From NCBI RefSeq assembly GCF_963662805.1, contig NZ_OY759862.1, positions 1 through 64,000 on the forward strand: a DNA stretch of 64,000 nt. Direction: 5' to 3'. This document shows, one piece after another, positions 28,810 to 38,035 of the stretch; position 1 is the stretch's first letter; each line of letters begins with the position of its first letter. A program made the translations under genes and the position numbers. The DNA is from an uncultured Cohaesibacter sp. Its GTDB lineage: Bacteria > Pseudomonadota > Alphaproteobacteria > Rhizobiales > Cohaesibacteraceae. The notes below the pieces were generated by a model. It ran no database searches. It saw only the letters and a list, made by a program, of their open reading frames with translations, and had not been told where the DNA came from.

Positions 28810-29076
28810 TCAACGCAATCCTTCCAGTACTTCCAGAAAAGTTATAGCAGATGCATTTTTATTGGAAGCCGGGAAGAGGCAGGAAGCGACCAGCTTAGAC
28901 GAATTTTCAAGAGATTATGGTCGGCAAGGCCATCATGGGCCTTCGCGCGCTCCTTGCCATCGGTTTGTCTCTTGCAAAGATGGCACTTTCGGCGCAAGGA
29001 TAACCCGACCAATGAGACCGCACCCGCAGCGGTTCCTCCCCCATAACATCACCTCCAATAAGGTCAAGGAAAGACA

Positions 29077-30291
29077 ATGGCTTCGCCGCATTCCTCCGAT
29101 ACGGCGCCTGAGCAGCGCCCAGAACTTTTCGACAGATTGAGCCATGAAGCCGTGCACACGCCCTCCAGCGGCATCATCGGCATCCGCACCTATGCCGCCG
29201 GACGCAAGGATGTCGTTCCGCTCTGGGTCGGCGAGGGCTGTATGCCGACACCGAGTTTCATCTGCGAGGCGGCCAGTCAGGCCCTGAAGGACGGAGAGAC
29301 TTTCTACACCCACCAGCGCGGCATTCCCGAACTGCGCGAGGCAATCGCCAGCTATCATGAGCGCCTCTATGGGCGACCCTTTTCGACCGAGCGGTTTTTC
29401 GTCACCGGATCGGGGATGCAGGCCATCCAGATAGCCGTGCGCATCGTAGCCGGTCCCGGCGACGAGATTGTGCTGCCAAGCCCGGCATGGCCGAACCTTG
29501 GCGCCGCGGTTCAGGTTGCCAGCGCCCGCCCGGTTGAAGTCCCGCTCACCTTCTCGCCCGAAGGCTGGCACCTTGATCTCGACAAGCTCTTTGCTGCCTG
29601 CAACGAGCGGACCAAGGCCCTGTTTATCAATTCTCCTTCGAACCCCACCGGCTGGGTTGCCTCCGCCGATCAGATCAGGGCCATTCTCGACTTCGCGCGC
29701 GAACGGGATCTCTGGATCATCGCCGACGAGATCTACACTCGCTTCTATTATGGCGAGGATCGCGCCACGGCTCCGTCCTTCTATGAGATCTGCGAGGACG
29801 ACGACAAGATCCTCTTCGTCAACTCCATGTCGAAGAACTGGGCCATGACCGGTTGGCGAGTCGGTTGGCTCAGCGCCCCTCCGGCTCTTGGCGAGATTAT
29901 CGGCAATCTGATCCAATATTCGACCTCCGGCGTCGCCCCCTTCATGCAGCGTGCAGCTGTCGCCGCGCTCAACGATGGTGAGTTGTTCGTAACTGAACAA
30001 ATCGAGCGCGCCCGTATCGGTCGAACCAAGCTGCTTGACGCCTTTCAGGGGCACAACTCGGTTAAGTATGCGCCGCCAATGGGAAGTTTCTACTTTTTCT
30101 TTGGCCTTGAAGGTGTCACCGACGCCCTTCCCATGACCCGAAAACTGGTTGACGAGGCCGGAGTTGGATTGGCGCCCGGGTTTGCGTTTGGTCAAAGCGG
30201 GTCCGCGTTTATGCGACTATGTTTCGCAACGGACCCGGACCAGATGGATTCTGCCATTCAACGGCTAACCTATTGGTTATCTAGACGATAG
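29077..30291 (+). CDS. PLP-dependent aminotransferase, class I/II
   Basis: A fold-type I aminotransferase of 404 residues. Lys253 in NSMSKNWAMTGWRVGW should form the Schiff base. SPSNPTG (186-192) and Asp217 in IIADEIY bind the cofactor, and the C-terminal Arg lies in FMRLCFA. This is the aspartate/aromatic/alanine aminotransferase group; the substrate cannot be assigned. AAGGTCAAGGAAAG precedes ATG 29077. It lies 54 bp upstream of fixL on the same strand and may share a transcript, though a metabolic link is not evident. Confidence 0.88.
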   Translation: MASPHSSDTAPEQRPELFDRLSHEAVHTPSSGIIGIRTYAAGRKDVVPLWVGEGCMPTPSFICEAASQALKDGETFYTHQRGIPELREAIASYHERLYGRPFSTERFFVTGSGMQAIQIAVRIVAGPGDEIVLPSPAWPNLGAAVQVASARPVEVPLTFSPEGWHLDLDKLFAACNERTKALFINSPSNPTGWVASADQIRAILDFARERDLWIIADEIYTRFYYGEDRATAPSFYEICEDDDKILFVNSMSKNWAMTGWRVGWLSAPPALGEIIGNLIQYSTSGVAPFMQRAAVAALNDGELFVTEQIERARIGRTKLLDAFQGHNSVKYAPPMGSFYFFFGLEGVTDALPMTRKLVDEAGVGLAPGFAFGQSGSAFMRLCFATDPDQMDSAIQRLTYWLSRR

Positions 30292-30345
30292 TCGCAGAAA
30301 ACCGGGTCATCTGGAGTGAGAAACGAGCCGTAGAGACCCGCAGGA

Positions 30346-31650
30346 ATGGATGGAACCCTAACCATCAATGGCCCGAAACATAAGGATGGCCTGACCGCCG
30401 AGAGAGAGGAAAAAGCCTTCCATCCACTGGAACATGTGGATGCAAGGCTGATATCCCTTCTCGACATGGCTGCAGATTCCATCTGCCTGATGGACGACCA
30501 TTCCCGCATTCTGCTGTTCAACAAGACCTCGGAAATGCTCTTCGGCTACACCGCCGAAGAGGTCATCGGCAAGCGCGTCGACATCCTGATGCCGCAGAAA
30601 TATGCCAAGCATCATGACGCATGGGTTGGTCGCTATTTGGAGACGGGCGAACATTCCATCATCGGCATCGGAAGAGAAGTGCAGGGACGCCACAAGGACG
30701 GCTCGACCTTCCCCTTCGATCTGTCGGTCGGCGTTGCGGAAACCGAAAATGGCAAGCAGTTCATTGGGGTGATGCGCGACTTGCGCTCCCGCAAGGAGGA
30801 CGAACAGAGACTGCGCAGCCTGCAGACCGAACTCAACCAGATGACCCGCATCAATGCGATGGATGAGATGGGGGCGACCGTCGCCCACGAGCTCAACCAG
30901 CCGCTGACTGCGATCATCCTTTATTTGCAGGCGGTCGAGCGCAAGGTGTCCCGACTGGCAGGAGCCGGTCTGGTCGACCAGGAGGATGTGGAGCAACTCT
31001 CGGACCTGTGTGGACGCGCCATTCAGGAAGCTCAGCGCTCCTCCTCGCTCTTGCAGCGCATTCGCTCGATCATCGAGAAGAAAGAGCCCGAACGTACGGA
31101 AAGCGATCTGGTACAGATCATTCGCAAGGCCCACAAGCTGTCGCTTGTCGGGTTTGCCGCAACCGACGTCTACATCGACCTGATCACACCCGACGATCTG
31201 CCGCTCGTGGCGGTCGATCCGGTCCAGATCGAACAGATTTTCCTCAATCTCCTGCGCAACGCCTTTCAGGCCATGCGCGAGGTTGAGCACAAGGCCATCA
31301 CCGTAACACTGAAAAGGATCACGGACGAGCAGGACCGTCGCGACCGGCTTCTCGTGCGCTTTCAGGACTCAGGTCCGGGCATCCCGGAAAGTCACCGGAA
31401 GAACCTTTTCAAGGCCTTCGACGCAGAAAGACGCAATGGCATGGGGCTGGGCCTGGCCATCGCGCGATCCATCGCCCAGAGCCATGGTGGCAGCCTAGAT
31501 CTGGCACCTTATGACGAAGCCCAGCCGGGCGCCTGTTTTCTTCTAACCTTGCCCATTGCCTCCTCCCCGTCGGGCGCGGAAAAGATCCTGACCGCCGAGC
31601 AGTCCGATCCCGAGGATGGCAACGAGAAGGGCAGCGAGCCGGCTCAATAG
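30346..31650 (+). CDS. fixL: Oxygen-sensing PAS histidine kinase FixL
   Basis: FixL binds heme in a PAS domain and autophosphorylates when oxygen is low. In this 434-residue protein the PAS region (about 35-150) has the proximal heme ligand at His90 (AKHHDAWVGRY) and Arg110 exactly 20 residues later (IIGIGR), the same spacing as the His200/Arg220 pair of Bradyrhizobium FixL. RHKDGSTFPFDLSVG follows. The kinase has His181 in VAHELNQPLTAI, N-box LNLLRNAFQAM, DSGPGIP and GMGLGLAIARSI. No membrane segments are present, so it is a soluble FixL. fixJ follows 26 bp later and fixK lies nearby. Confidence 0.94.
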   Translation: MDGTLTINGPKHKDGLTAEREEKAFHPLEHVDARLISLLDMAADSICLMDDHSRILLFNKTSEMLFGYTAEEVIGKRVDILMPQKYAKHHDAWVGRYLETGEHSIIGIGREVQGRHKDGSTFPFDLSVGVAETENGKQFIGVMRDLRSRKEDEQRLRSLQTELNQMTRINAMDEMGATVAHELNQPLTAIILYLQAVERKVSRLAGAGLVDQEDVEQLSDLCGRAIQEAQRSSSLLQRIRSIIEKKEPERTESDLVQIIRKAHKLSLVGFAATDVYIDLITPDDLPLVAVDPVQIEQIFLNLLRNAFQAMREVEHKAITVTLKRITDEQDRRDRLLVRFQDSGPGIPESHRKNLFKAFDAERRNGMGLGLAIARSIAQSHGGSLDLAPYDEAQPGACFLLTLPIASSPSGAEKILTAEQSDPEDGNEKGSEPAQ

Positions 31651-31676
31651 CCCGATGAAAGCTAAGAGGCAACTTG

Positions 31677-32294
31677 ATGACAACTGATTTGCACCCTTCA
31701 ATCCATATTGTTGACGACGATCCAGCCGTCCGGGATGCTTTGTCCGTATTGTTCGAACTTGAGGGATATCAGGTCGAGACATTTTCCAATGGCGAGGACT
31801 TCCTTGCCTTCTCGCGGGAAAAGGCTCCCTCTGTTATTCTGCTTGATGTGCACATGCCGGGCCGGTCCGGTCTTGAAGTCATGGAAGAGCTGGCCGCCCG
31901 CCACGTTGCAGCTCCTGTGATGATCATTTCCGGTCAGGGCGACATCCCCATGGCGGTCAATGCCATAAAGATGGGCGCACATGACTTCATCGAGAAGCCG
32001 TTTGACGGCACTGAGGTTGTTGATCGGATCGAGAAAATTCTCGAAACCGCCAACAAGGTGCCCGATGCTGGCCAGTCTGCACTGACCAACTGGAGCTTCC
32101 CCAACGCCGAAACGCTGACCCCGCGCGAACGGGATGTTCTGCTGCAGATCACCCAAGGCGCATCCAACAAGGAAGCCGGTCAGCATCTGGCGATCTCCCC
32201 TCGGACCATCGAAGTTCACCGTGCCCGCATCATGGAAAAACTCAAGGCTCGCAACACGGCCGATCTGGTTCGGATCGTTCTGACCGGGCACTGA
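31677..32294 (+). CDS. fixJ: Response regulator FixJ
   Basis: The 205-residue product has the FixJ layout: receiver with IVDDDPAVRDAL, phospho-acceptor Asp57 in ILLDVHMPGRSG, and Lys in DFIEKPF. The C-terminal LuxR helix-turn-helix shows LTPRERDVLLQITQGASNKEAG and SPRTIEVHRARIMEKL. The ATG at 31677 follows an AGAGGCAAC site; a TTG one codon earlier is less likely. Paired with fixL, it should activate fixK promoters at low oxygen. Confidence 0.94.
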   Translation: MTTDLHPSIHIVDDDPAVRDALSVLFELEGYQVETFSNGEDFLAFSREKAPSVILLDVHMPGRSGLEVMEELAARHVAAPVMIISGQGDIPMAVNAIKMGAHDFIEKPFDGTEVVDRIEKILETANKVPDAGQSALTNWSFPNAETLTPRERDVLLQITQGASNKEAGQHLAISPRTIEVHRARIMEKLKARNTADLVRIVLTGH

Positions 32295-32322
32295 AGCCCG
32301 ATCAGCGATGCCAAAACAGTCC

Positions 32323-32352
32323 AGCCTCGGTCCTCTGGGCCGGGGCTCTTTT
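32323..32352 (+). terminator. Intrinsic terminator after fixLJ
   Basis: AGCCTCGG pairs with CCGGGGCT (one T-G pair) around a 9-base loop and is followed by C-T-T-T-T, 28 bp after the fixJ stop. Confidence 0.7.
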
Positions 32353-32830
32353 GTCGCCTCGTGGCTCAAAAGACCGTGATCGTTTCAAGCAATAGCTCGC
32401 TATCATGCGCGTCGGGTCGCGAAAGGTCCATGGAGTGGGAGTGGACAGTCGATACTCGCCAGACGTCTGTTTCCTGAGTTCGTGACCGGAGGCGACTTTG
32501 ACGCAACATGCGGCTCGATGAAGAGAGGCATGAGGTTGTCCGACAACAGAGGTTACAGCCCTTCTTGTATTCCCTTGACGTTAAGTGCGGCATACATTTT
32601 GTGATTCAATGTCGCGATTCAGGTCGTGATCGCACGAGTTAAAGCCTGTAATTGTAAGAATTTAAACGATATCGGGAGACTTTTGCACAGGCCTCCCTAG
32701 CATCGCGGTACCTTACTAGTGCCTTTTACTCATATGTGAACTCAAGATGCATTTTTTGCAGTTTACGGAAGCCCCAGCCTGCACGGTCTGGTGTGTGAAG
32801 CGCCATATTTCGCTTCATGGGAAAAGGTGA

Positions 32831-32844
32831 TTGATCTCCAACAA
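32831..32844. promoter_or_regulatory. FNR/FixK-like box, one mismatch
   Basis: TTGATCTCCAACAA differs from the TTGAT-N4-ATCAA consensus at one base in the right half. It is about 240 bp upstream of fixK, far for direct activation unless the transcript has a long leader. Confidence 0.4.
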
Positions 32845-32954
32845 ATTAGCGCTCTTTTTGTTCTGATGTGGATAGAAAATAAAATTGGTTGACGGAAAAT
32901 TATGGTAAATAGGCATCTTGTTTGCCATGATTTTTCCGTTCATGATAAGGGAAA

Positions 32955-32964
32955 TTACGTGTAA
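32955..32964 (+). promoter_or_regulatory. Candidate FixJ-type site upstream of fixK
   Basis: TTACGTGTAA is a TTAC-N2-GTAA dyad 119-128 bp before the fixK start. Known FixJ sites contain TTACGTA- or GTAAGTAG-like sequence; the match is suggestive only. Confidence 0.3.
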
Positions 32965-33082
32965 GTTTGTTTTTCAAATGGACAGATTGCGACAAGATGA
33001 AACATGTCGTATAGGTGCTGGCAGTCTTTTCCATAAGACATGAAATGTGGGACACCAGCCCTGCATAAGGGGAGTTGCTGAG

Positions 33083-33808
33083 ATGTCGGAAGATCGCTAT
33101 ATCAAGTTGGCAAGTCATAGTGCACAAAGACGTGTGCTTCCGTCACAACCCCCGCTTCAGGCGAAGAGCGAATATAAAGGCATCATGTCAAGCGAGCAAA
33201 GCCGGCACAAAACCTTTCCCGCCCACGGTGTCGTTTTCTTTGAAGGCGATCCGGCCAACAATATCTATGAAGTGGCCGATGGGTCCGTCATGCTCTACAA
33301 GCTTTTGCCGGATGGCAGAAGGCAGGTGGTAGAGATTCTAGGGCCGGGCGATCTGTTTGGTGTGCCTGCTGGCGATGTCTATGACACATCTGCCGAAACC
33401 CTTACCGAAACTCTCGTGCACATGATCTCGAAGAAGGACGCCGAAGGCTCCGACGAGATCCAGCAACACATGAAGAAATGTCTGGTCTCGCAGGTTCAGA
33501 ACTTGCATGAGCATGCCGTGCTTCTGGGGCGCAAGTCCGCTCATGAACGCGTCGCGTCCTTCCTCATGCGTTTTGTTCCGAGCCGTGGCGGTTTCGAGTG
33601 CATCGGTCCGCAAGAGGATGAAGACCAGTCCGTCGTCACCCTGCACATGACCCGACAGGAAATTGCCGACTATCTTGGCCTGACCATCGAAACGGTCAGT
33701 CGCGTTCTGTCCGATATGAAGCGTCGCAAGGTCATCACCATGGAGAAGCAGGACCGCATTCGCATCATGAATGTTTGTGGTCTGTGCCACCTGACCGGTA
33801 AATATTGA
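33083..33808 (+). CDS. fixK: Crp/Fnr-family regulator FixK
   Basis: The 241-residue protein has a Crp-type barrel (VVFFEGDPANNIYEVADGSVMLYKLLPDGRRQVVEILGPGDLFG) and a C-terminal winged helix. Its recognition helix, MTRQEIADYLGLTIETVSRVLSDM, keeps the E-x-x-S-R residues of FNR/FixK proteins that read TTGAT-N4-ATCAA. The N-terminal cysteine cluster of FNR is absent, so oxygen input should come through FixLJ, as expected for FixK. The start at 33083 has a GGGGAG site; an ATG at 33047 is less likely. A strong terminator follows. Likely targets are the boxes before ccoN and hemN. Confidence 0.9.
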   Translation: MSEDRYIKLASHSAQRRVLPSQPPLQAKSEYKGIMSSEQSRHKTFPAHGVVFFEGDPANNIYEVADGSVMLYKLLPDGRRQVVEILGPGDLFGVPAGDVYDTSAETLTETLVHMISKKDAEGSDEIQQHMKKCLVSQVQNLHEHAVLLGRKSAHERVASFLMRFVPSRGGFECIGPQEDEDQSVVTLHMTRQEIADYLGLTIETVSRVLSDMKRRKVITMEKQDRIRIMNVCGLCHLTGKY

Positions 33809-33841
33809 TCGCCCTCGGGCCCGGGCGTCAAAACGGGCCAT

Positions 33842-33866
33842 AAAGCCCGAACTCGACCGGGCTTTT
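33842..33866. terminator. Intrinsic terminator after fixK
   Basis: AAAGCCCG pairs with CGGGCTTT around an 8-base loop and is followed by T. Located 33 bp after the fixK stop; the A run gives it weak bidirectional character. Confidence 0.85.
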
Positions 33867-33989
33867 CGATGACAGCGCTCGGCGCTCGAAACTTCTCTTC
33901 AAGACATATTCTGGAACATTCAGACTGACGAAACCAACGCCAGCGCAAATTTCCGTGCGCTGGGTTGTTTGTCATGGCTTTGCTGTCGG

Positions 33990-35339
33990 TCAGACCGCGA
34001 CGGAATGGCGACCCTTGCCGGTCTGCAGATAGGCATCGAAGGCAGAGGCGACGAGCCGCACCAGAGGACGCCCTTGGTGTGTGACGCTCACTTGATCGCC
34101 ATCCCTTACGCAGACGCCGTCAGCGACAAGTTCATCAAGCGCCAAATAGCAAGACCGCAGCGGCTCAATGGGAACGTTGAAATCGCGTGCAACCGCCGCA
34201 ACATCCACTTTATAGGCGGTCATGATCGACATGATGATCGCCGCCCGCGCCCGGTCGTCCTGATCCATGGCGATACCGCGGGCAATCGGCAGCTCTCCGG
34301 CCTCCACGGCGCGAACCCAGCCTGCAAAATCGGGGCTGTTCTGAATATAGCCTTGCGGCATCTTGCCAATGGAGGACGCACCAATCCCAATCAGGATGTC
34401 GGCCTCGTCCGTGGTGTAGCCCTGAAAATTGCGCCGCATGTTGCCTTCGCGTGCCGCCTGAGCCAGCGGATCGTCGCTCTTGGCAAAATGGTCGAGGCCG
34501 ATTTTCTCGTAGCCATGTTCCTCAAGGGCTTCGGTCGCGTCATCAAACAGCGCGATGCGCTCGGCAGCACCGGGAAGCAACTCTTCCGGTATCAGCCGTT
34601 GGTGTTTCTTCATCCAGGGCACGTGGGCATAGCCGAACAGTGCCAGACGGGACGGGTCGAGGCTCGCCGTCAATTCCACCGTGTTGCGAATGGTCTCGCG
34701 GGTCTGATACGGCAGGCCATACATCAGATCGAGGTTGATTTCGTTGATGCCCTCGGCCCGCAAGGCGTCAACAGCCTGCTTGACGAGTTCATAGGGCTGC
34801 ACCCGACCGACCACTTCCTGCACCTTGAGGTCGAAATCTTGCACACCAAGGCTCGCCCGAGTGATGCCCGCCAGCCGAAGTGTTTCGGCAAGGGCAGGGG
34901 TGACCGTTCGTGGGTCGAGCTCGATCGCATGCTCCATGTCATCGGTGAAGGTGAAATGGGTCCGAATGGAGTTCACCACGCGCAGGAAGGCATCATGGGG
35001 CAGGATAGACGGCGTGCCGCCACCCCAGTGGATGTGACTGACCTGCTGGCCCGCAGGAAGCTTGCTCGCCACCAGCACCACCTCACGCACCAGCATGTCG
35101 GCATAGTCCTGCAGCGGCTTTTCCTTCTTGGTGATTTTGGTGTAGCAGCCGCAGTAATGGCACATGGACTCGCAGAAGGGCACATGCAGGTAGAGCGAGA
35201 TCGGGACGGTCTGGTCTACCGTCTCGAGCCACTGGGCATAGGTCTGCCTTCCGAACTTCGGCGAAAAATGCGGAGCGGTCGGATAGGAGGTGTAGCGCGG
35301 CACGGCGCGCGAGGCATATTTAAGGGTCACATCGGTCAT
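33990..35339 (-). CDS. hemN: Oxygen-independent coproporphyrinogen III oxidase HemN
   Basis: HemN is a radical SAM enzyme that decarboxylates coproporphyrinogen III to protoporphyrinogen IX without oxygen. The 449-residue protein has PRYTSYPTAPHF near the start, the cluster-binding Cys56, Cys60 and Cys63 in CESMCHYCGC (with the family's additional Cys65), HWGGGTPS, GVQDFD, DLMYGLPYQT and the C-terminal HemN domain. The ATG at 35339 matches family N termini; an upstream ATG at 35405 would place the FNR box inside the gene. The box centre is about 41 bp before this ATG. The enzyme fits the micro-oxic gene set around it. Confidence 0.95.
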   Translation of the reverse strand: MTDVTLKYASRAVPRYTSYPTAPHFSPKFGRQTYAQWLETVDQTVPISLYLHVPFCESMCHYCGCYTKITKKEKPLQDYADMLVREVVLVASKLPAGQQVSHIHWGGGTPSILPHDAFLRVVNSIRTHFTFTDDMEHAIELDPRTVTPALAETLRLAGITRASLGVQDFDLKVQEVVGRVQPYELVKQAVDALRAEGINEINLDLMYGLPYQTRETIRNTVELTASLDPSRLALFGYAHVPWMKKHQRLIPEELLPGAAERIALFDDATEALEEHGYEKIGLDHFAKSDDPLAQAAREGNMRRNFQGYTTDEADILIGIGASSIGKMPQGYIQNSPDFAGWVRAVEAGELPIARGIAMDQDDRARAAIIMSIMTAYKVDVAAVARDFNVPIEPLRSCYLALDELVADGVCVRDGDQVSVTHQGRPLVRLVASAFDAYLQTGKGRHSVAV

Positions 35340-35373
35340 GGCTGCATTTAGCTCCCGGTCGTGGTGGGCAACT

Positions 35374-35387
35374 TTGAGCAATGTCAA
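35374..35387 (-). promoter_or_regulatory. FNR/FixK box upstream of hemN
   Basis: TTGAGCAATGTCAA has perfect TTGA and TCAA half sites 6 bp apart. Its centre is about 41 bp from the hemN ATG, so class II activation (box at -41.5) would give an almost leaderless transcript. Confidence 0.65.
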
Positions 35388-35462
35388 ACCTAAACGATTT
35401 GTCATATCAGGCTTTGGTAGGGAGCACGAGCCACCCGGACGCTATGGGCAAGAGAGCGTTGA

Positions 35463-36662
35463 TCACTCAAAAATGGTCTTGGTGGTCTTGACCACGAGTT
35501 CAATCGGCATGGTCGCCGTATTGACGAAGGTGCGCGGAAGATTGGGTTGTTTCTCATTCTCGAAGACGTCGGTCTTCTTGCCCGATGCAGCCACGCCCTT
35601 CAAGAGAGCGACAAGGCTCGGGGACGTCACCGCAGTCATGTGGTTCATGCTGTCGCCACCGTCGAAATTGGTCACATCGACAACGGCAATGCCTTCGCGC
35701 TTGATGCGCGTTTCGTCAAGCGTATTACCAACGCGTCCGGCATCGCCAGCCAGAAGGCTCGATATCTGTAGCGCCCGGTCGCGGGCGGAAACCAGAATGA
35801 CGAAATTTTGTGGCAATGTCTGAATGGTCGCGAGCTGGCTGTTGAACACGTCCATGTCGATATCAGGCGAAATCAGAATGACGGACTTGAGCTTGGCTGG
35901 CAGATGCCCTTTGTTGATGAGTGCTGTCTGTCTGAGGCTCTCCATCAGCAATTCCGTCCCGAGGGAGTGGGCGACCAGCGTGATCTGGTCCGCCTTGCTC
36001 GCCGCCAGCGTCCGGATGACATTCACAAGATCATCGCGCGAGGCTTTGACGCTGTCCCGGTCATACATATAGAGCCCCGGCTTGCCAGCGGAGGGCCAGC
36101 TAAACAGGGTCATCGGCGCCTTCATGTCAAAGTCGTGCTTGATCTGGGCCGCACGATAGAGCGCTTCGGAAAAATCGGTGTTGTAGCCGTGAACGAACAG
36201 GGTCACCTCGCGCTGGCTTGGAGGCAGACCTGCTAGGTCAGAGTTCAGGCGAGCCTGAAGCATGGATAGGCCAGAGAGGGGATCGGTGGCGGCAACGGCG
36301 AAATGCTTGTGAGGATCGGCCTTGTTGCGCGGCCATTCGATCTCTCCCACCTCGTGCTGGGGCGGGATCGAGACCTGATAGGCTGAGAATTGCATCACGC
36401 CGGATCGTTCCCCGGTGAAGTCTGCATTGCCCATGGGCGTCCGGCTGGTCGCGACCAGAATGGTCTCCGTATCAAGTACGTCACTCGACGGCTGGGCAAA
36501 CTTGATGCCGGTTGGCGAGGCGCAGCCCGCAAGCATGGCACCGAGCAACAGCACGACCGAGATCCGCCTCAGAGACGGCAGCAGCGCGTCATCTTCTGCA
36601 CCCCCGAAGGATGCTGACACTCTCGTTCTATGATTGCTTGATACCGACATAGCCCAATTCAT
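35463..36662 (-). CDS. Alpha/beta hydrolase lipoprotein (DUF900)
   Basis: The 399-residue product matches DUF900 esterase-like proteins. It has TLFVHGYNTDFSEALYRAAQ (oxyanion region), the nucleophile Ser in VAHSLGTELL, and Asp/His candidates in DIDMDVF and GDSMNHM. A lipobox, LLLGAMLAGC, with Cys47 precedes the domain, indicating a lipoprotein facing the periplasm. The start is uncertain; ATG 36662 has AGGA about 11 bases before it, and other ATGs lie at 36650 and upstream. The natural substrate is unknown. Confidence 0.75.
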   Translation of the reverse strand: MNWAMSVSSNHRTRVSASFGGAEDDALLPSLRRISVVLLLGAMLAGCASPTGIKFAQPSSDVLDTETILVATSRTPMGNADFTGERSGVMQFSAYQVSIPPQHEVGEIEWPRNKADPHKHFAVAATDPLSGLSMLQARLNSDLAGLPPSQREVTLFVHGYNTDFSEALYRAAQIKHDFDMKAPMTLFSWPSAGKPGLYMYDRDSVKASRDDLVNVIRTLAASKADQITLVAHSLGTELLMESLRQTALINKGHLPAKLKSVILISPDIDMDVFNSQLATIQTLPQNFVILVSARDRALQISSLLAGDAGRVGNTLDETRIKREGIAVVDVTNFDGGDSMNHMTAVTSPSLVALLKGVAASGKKTDVFENEKQPNLPRTFVNTATMPIELVVKTTKTIFE

Positions 36663-36947
36663 GCAGAAATCAGTCCTGAAAAAACAACAGTTCTGTTCAT
36701 AGCAACTTCTCCAGATTGCGCAAATCGCAATTTGGTTGATCACTGTAATGCATCGTGATTGTGTCATTGCCATCACATCCGGCCATCAGGCTGCAGAAAA
36801 GCGCCTCAGGCGTCTTCCGTAATCGTTACCGGTACATTTTTCTTGGTCAGATATGCCCAGATTGTGGAGGGAAAATGGTTGTGATATGAGGATAATAGAA
36901 GGTGAGCCTGCTATTGCATCGGCGGATTGCTCATCCGGAGGATCCAT

Positions 36948-37910
36948 ATGACAAGCCTGCGCACGCTCTACCCCCCAATTGACCCTTACGACTCCGGCAT
37001 GCTGGATGTTGGCGATGGCCATCATATCTGTTGGGAAAGGGCGGGAACAAGAGGCGGCAAGCCTGCCATCTTCCTGCACGGAGGGCCGGGCGGAGGAATA
37101 TTTTCCTCGCACCGGCAGCTCTTTCACCCCGATCACTATGACGTCTTGCTGTTCGACCAGCGGGGCTGCGGTCGCTCCACCCCCCACGCGGACCTGAAGG
37201 CCAACACCACCTGGCATCTGGTCGAGGACATGGAGCGCCTACGCAAACTCATGGGCGTTGAGACATGGATGGTCTATGGTGGCTCATGGGGCTCGACCCT
37301 CGCGCTCGCCTATGCCCAGACCTATCCCGAATATGTGTCCGAGCTGGTGCTGCGTGGTGTCTACATGCTCAGCAAGGCCGAGTTGAACTGGTACTATCAG
37401 TTCGGTGTCAATCAGATGTATCCCGAGAAATGGGAACGCTTCGAGGCGCAAATTCCGCCCGAAGAGCGTGGTGACATGATGGCGGCCTACTACAGGCGGC
37501 TGACGTCAGACGATAGGGCCGTTCAGATCGAGGCGGCCAAGGCGTGGAGCCTCTGGGAAGGGGAAACCATCACGCTGCTGCCGGACGAGGTCAACTCGGA
37601 CATGTTTGGCGAAGACCATTTTGCCATCGCTTTTGCACGCATCGAGACCCATTTCTTCATGCACGGCGGTTGGCTCGAGGAAGGGCAGTTGCTTCGGGAC
37701 GCCCAAAAGCTGAGCGGCATCCCCGGCGCCATCGTTCATGGCCGCTATGATATGCCTTGCCCGATGAAATACGCCTACGCTCTGCACAAGGCTTGGCCTG
37801 ATGCGGATTTCTATCCGATCGAGGGCGCAGGACATGCCTATAACGAACCGGGAATATTGGACCGGCTCATTCGTGTCACGGATCAGTTCGCAGGTATTGA
37901 ACCGAGCTGA
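36948..37910 (+). CDS. pip: Prolyl iminopeptidase
   Basis: This alpha/beta hydrolase removes N-terminal proline from peptides. The 320-residue protein has the family's opening (LYPPIDPYDSGML), oxyanion segment HGGPGGG (44-50), DQRGCGRSTPH, the nucleophile Ser113 in YGGSWGSTLAL, Asp in VHGRYDMPCP and His in GAGHAYNEPG. The GGAGG site before ATG 36948 fixes the start. Length and motifs agree with proteobacterial Pip of peptidase family S33. No signal peptide; cytoplasmic. Confidence 0.94.
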   Translation: MTSLRTLYPPIDPYDSGMLDVGDGHHICWERAGTRGGKPAIFLHGGPGGGIFSSHRQLFHPDHYDVLLFDQRGCGRSTPHADLKANTTWHLVEDMERLRKLMGVETWMVYGGSWGSTLALAYAQTYPEYVSELVLRGVYMLSKAELNWYYQFGVNQMYPEKWERFEAQIPPEERGDMMAAYYRRLTSDDRAVQIEAAKAWSLWEGETITLLPDEVNSDMFGEDHFAIAFARIETHFFMHGGWLEEGQLLRDAQKLSGIPGAIVHGRYDMPCPMKYAYALHKAWPDADFYPIEGAGHAYNEPGILDRLIRVTDQFAGIEPS

Positions 37911-38035
37911 AGCAGATGACGTGAGGGCACGGGAGAAGGTGTCTGTGATGACGGCTGGGAGGTTGGCCGTCGCTACGGGCAAGGGGCTTGATCGCATCAA
38001 TCGGATGCAGAAGGATTTGCGGAAAGGGGTTGCCG

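Larger units (their letters stand above)
32353..33082. other. Long fixK upstream region
   Basis: This 730-bp non-coding stretch separates fixLJ from fixK. It becomes AT-rich toward fixK. Contents I can point to are a perfect inverted repeat TGAAGCG/CGCTTCA with an 8-base spacer (32796-32817), an FNR-like near-palindrome (32831-32844), an imperfect hairpin (about 32892-32939), and a TTAC-N2-GTAA dyad (32955-32964). No convincing protein gene is seen. Confidence 0.5.

Noticed and set aside
32900..33127. A 75-codon minus-strand open frame upstream of fixK
   Set aside because: No ribosome site or family match, and it overlaps the fixK start and its probable control elements.
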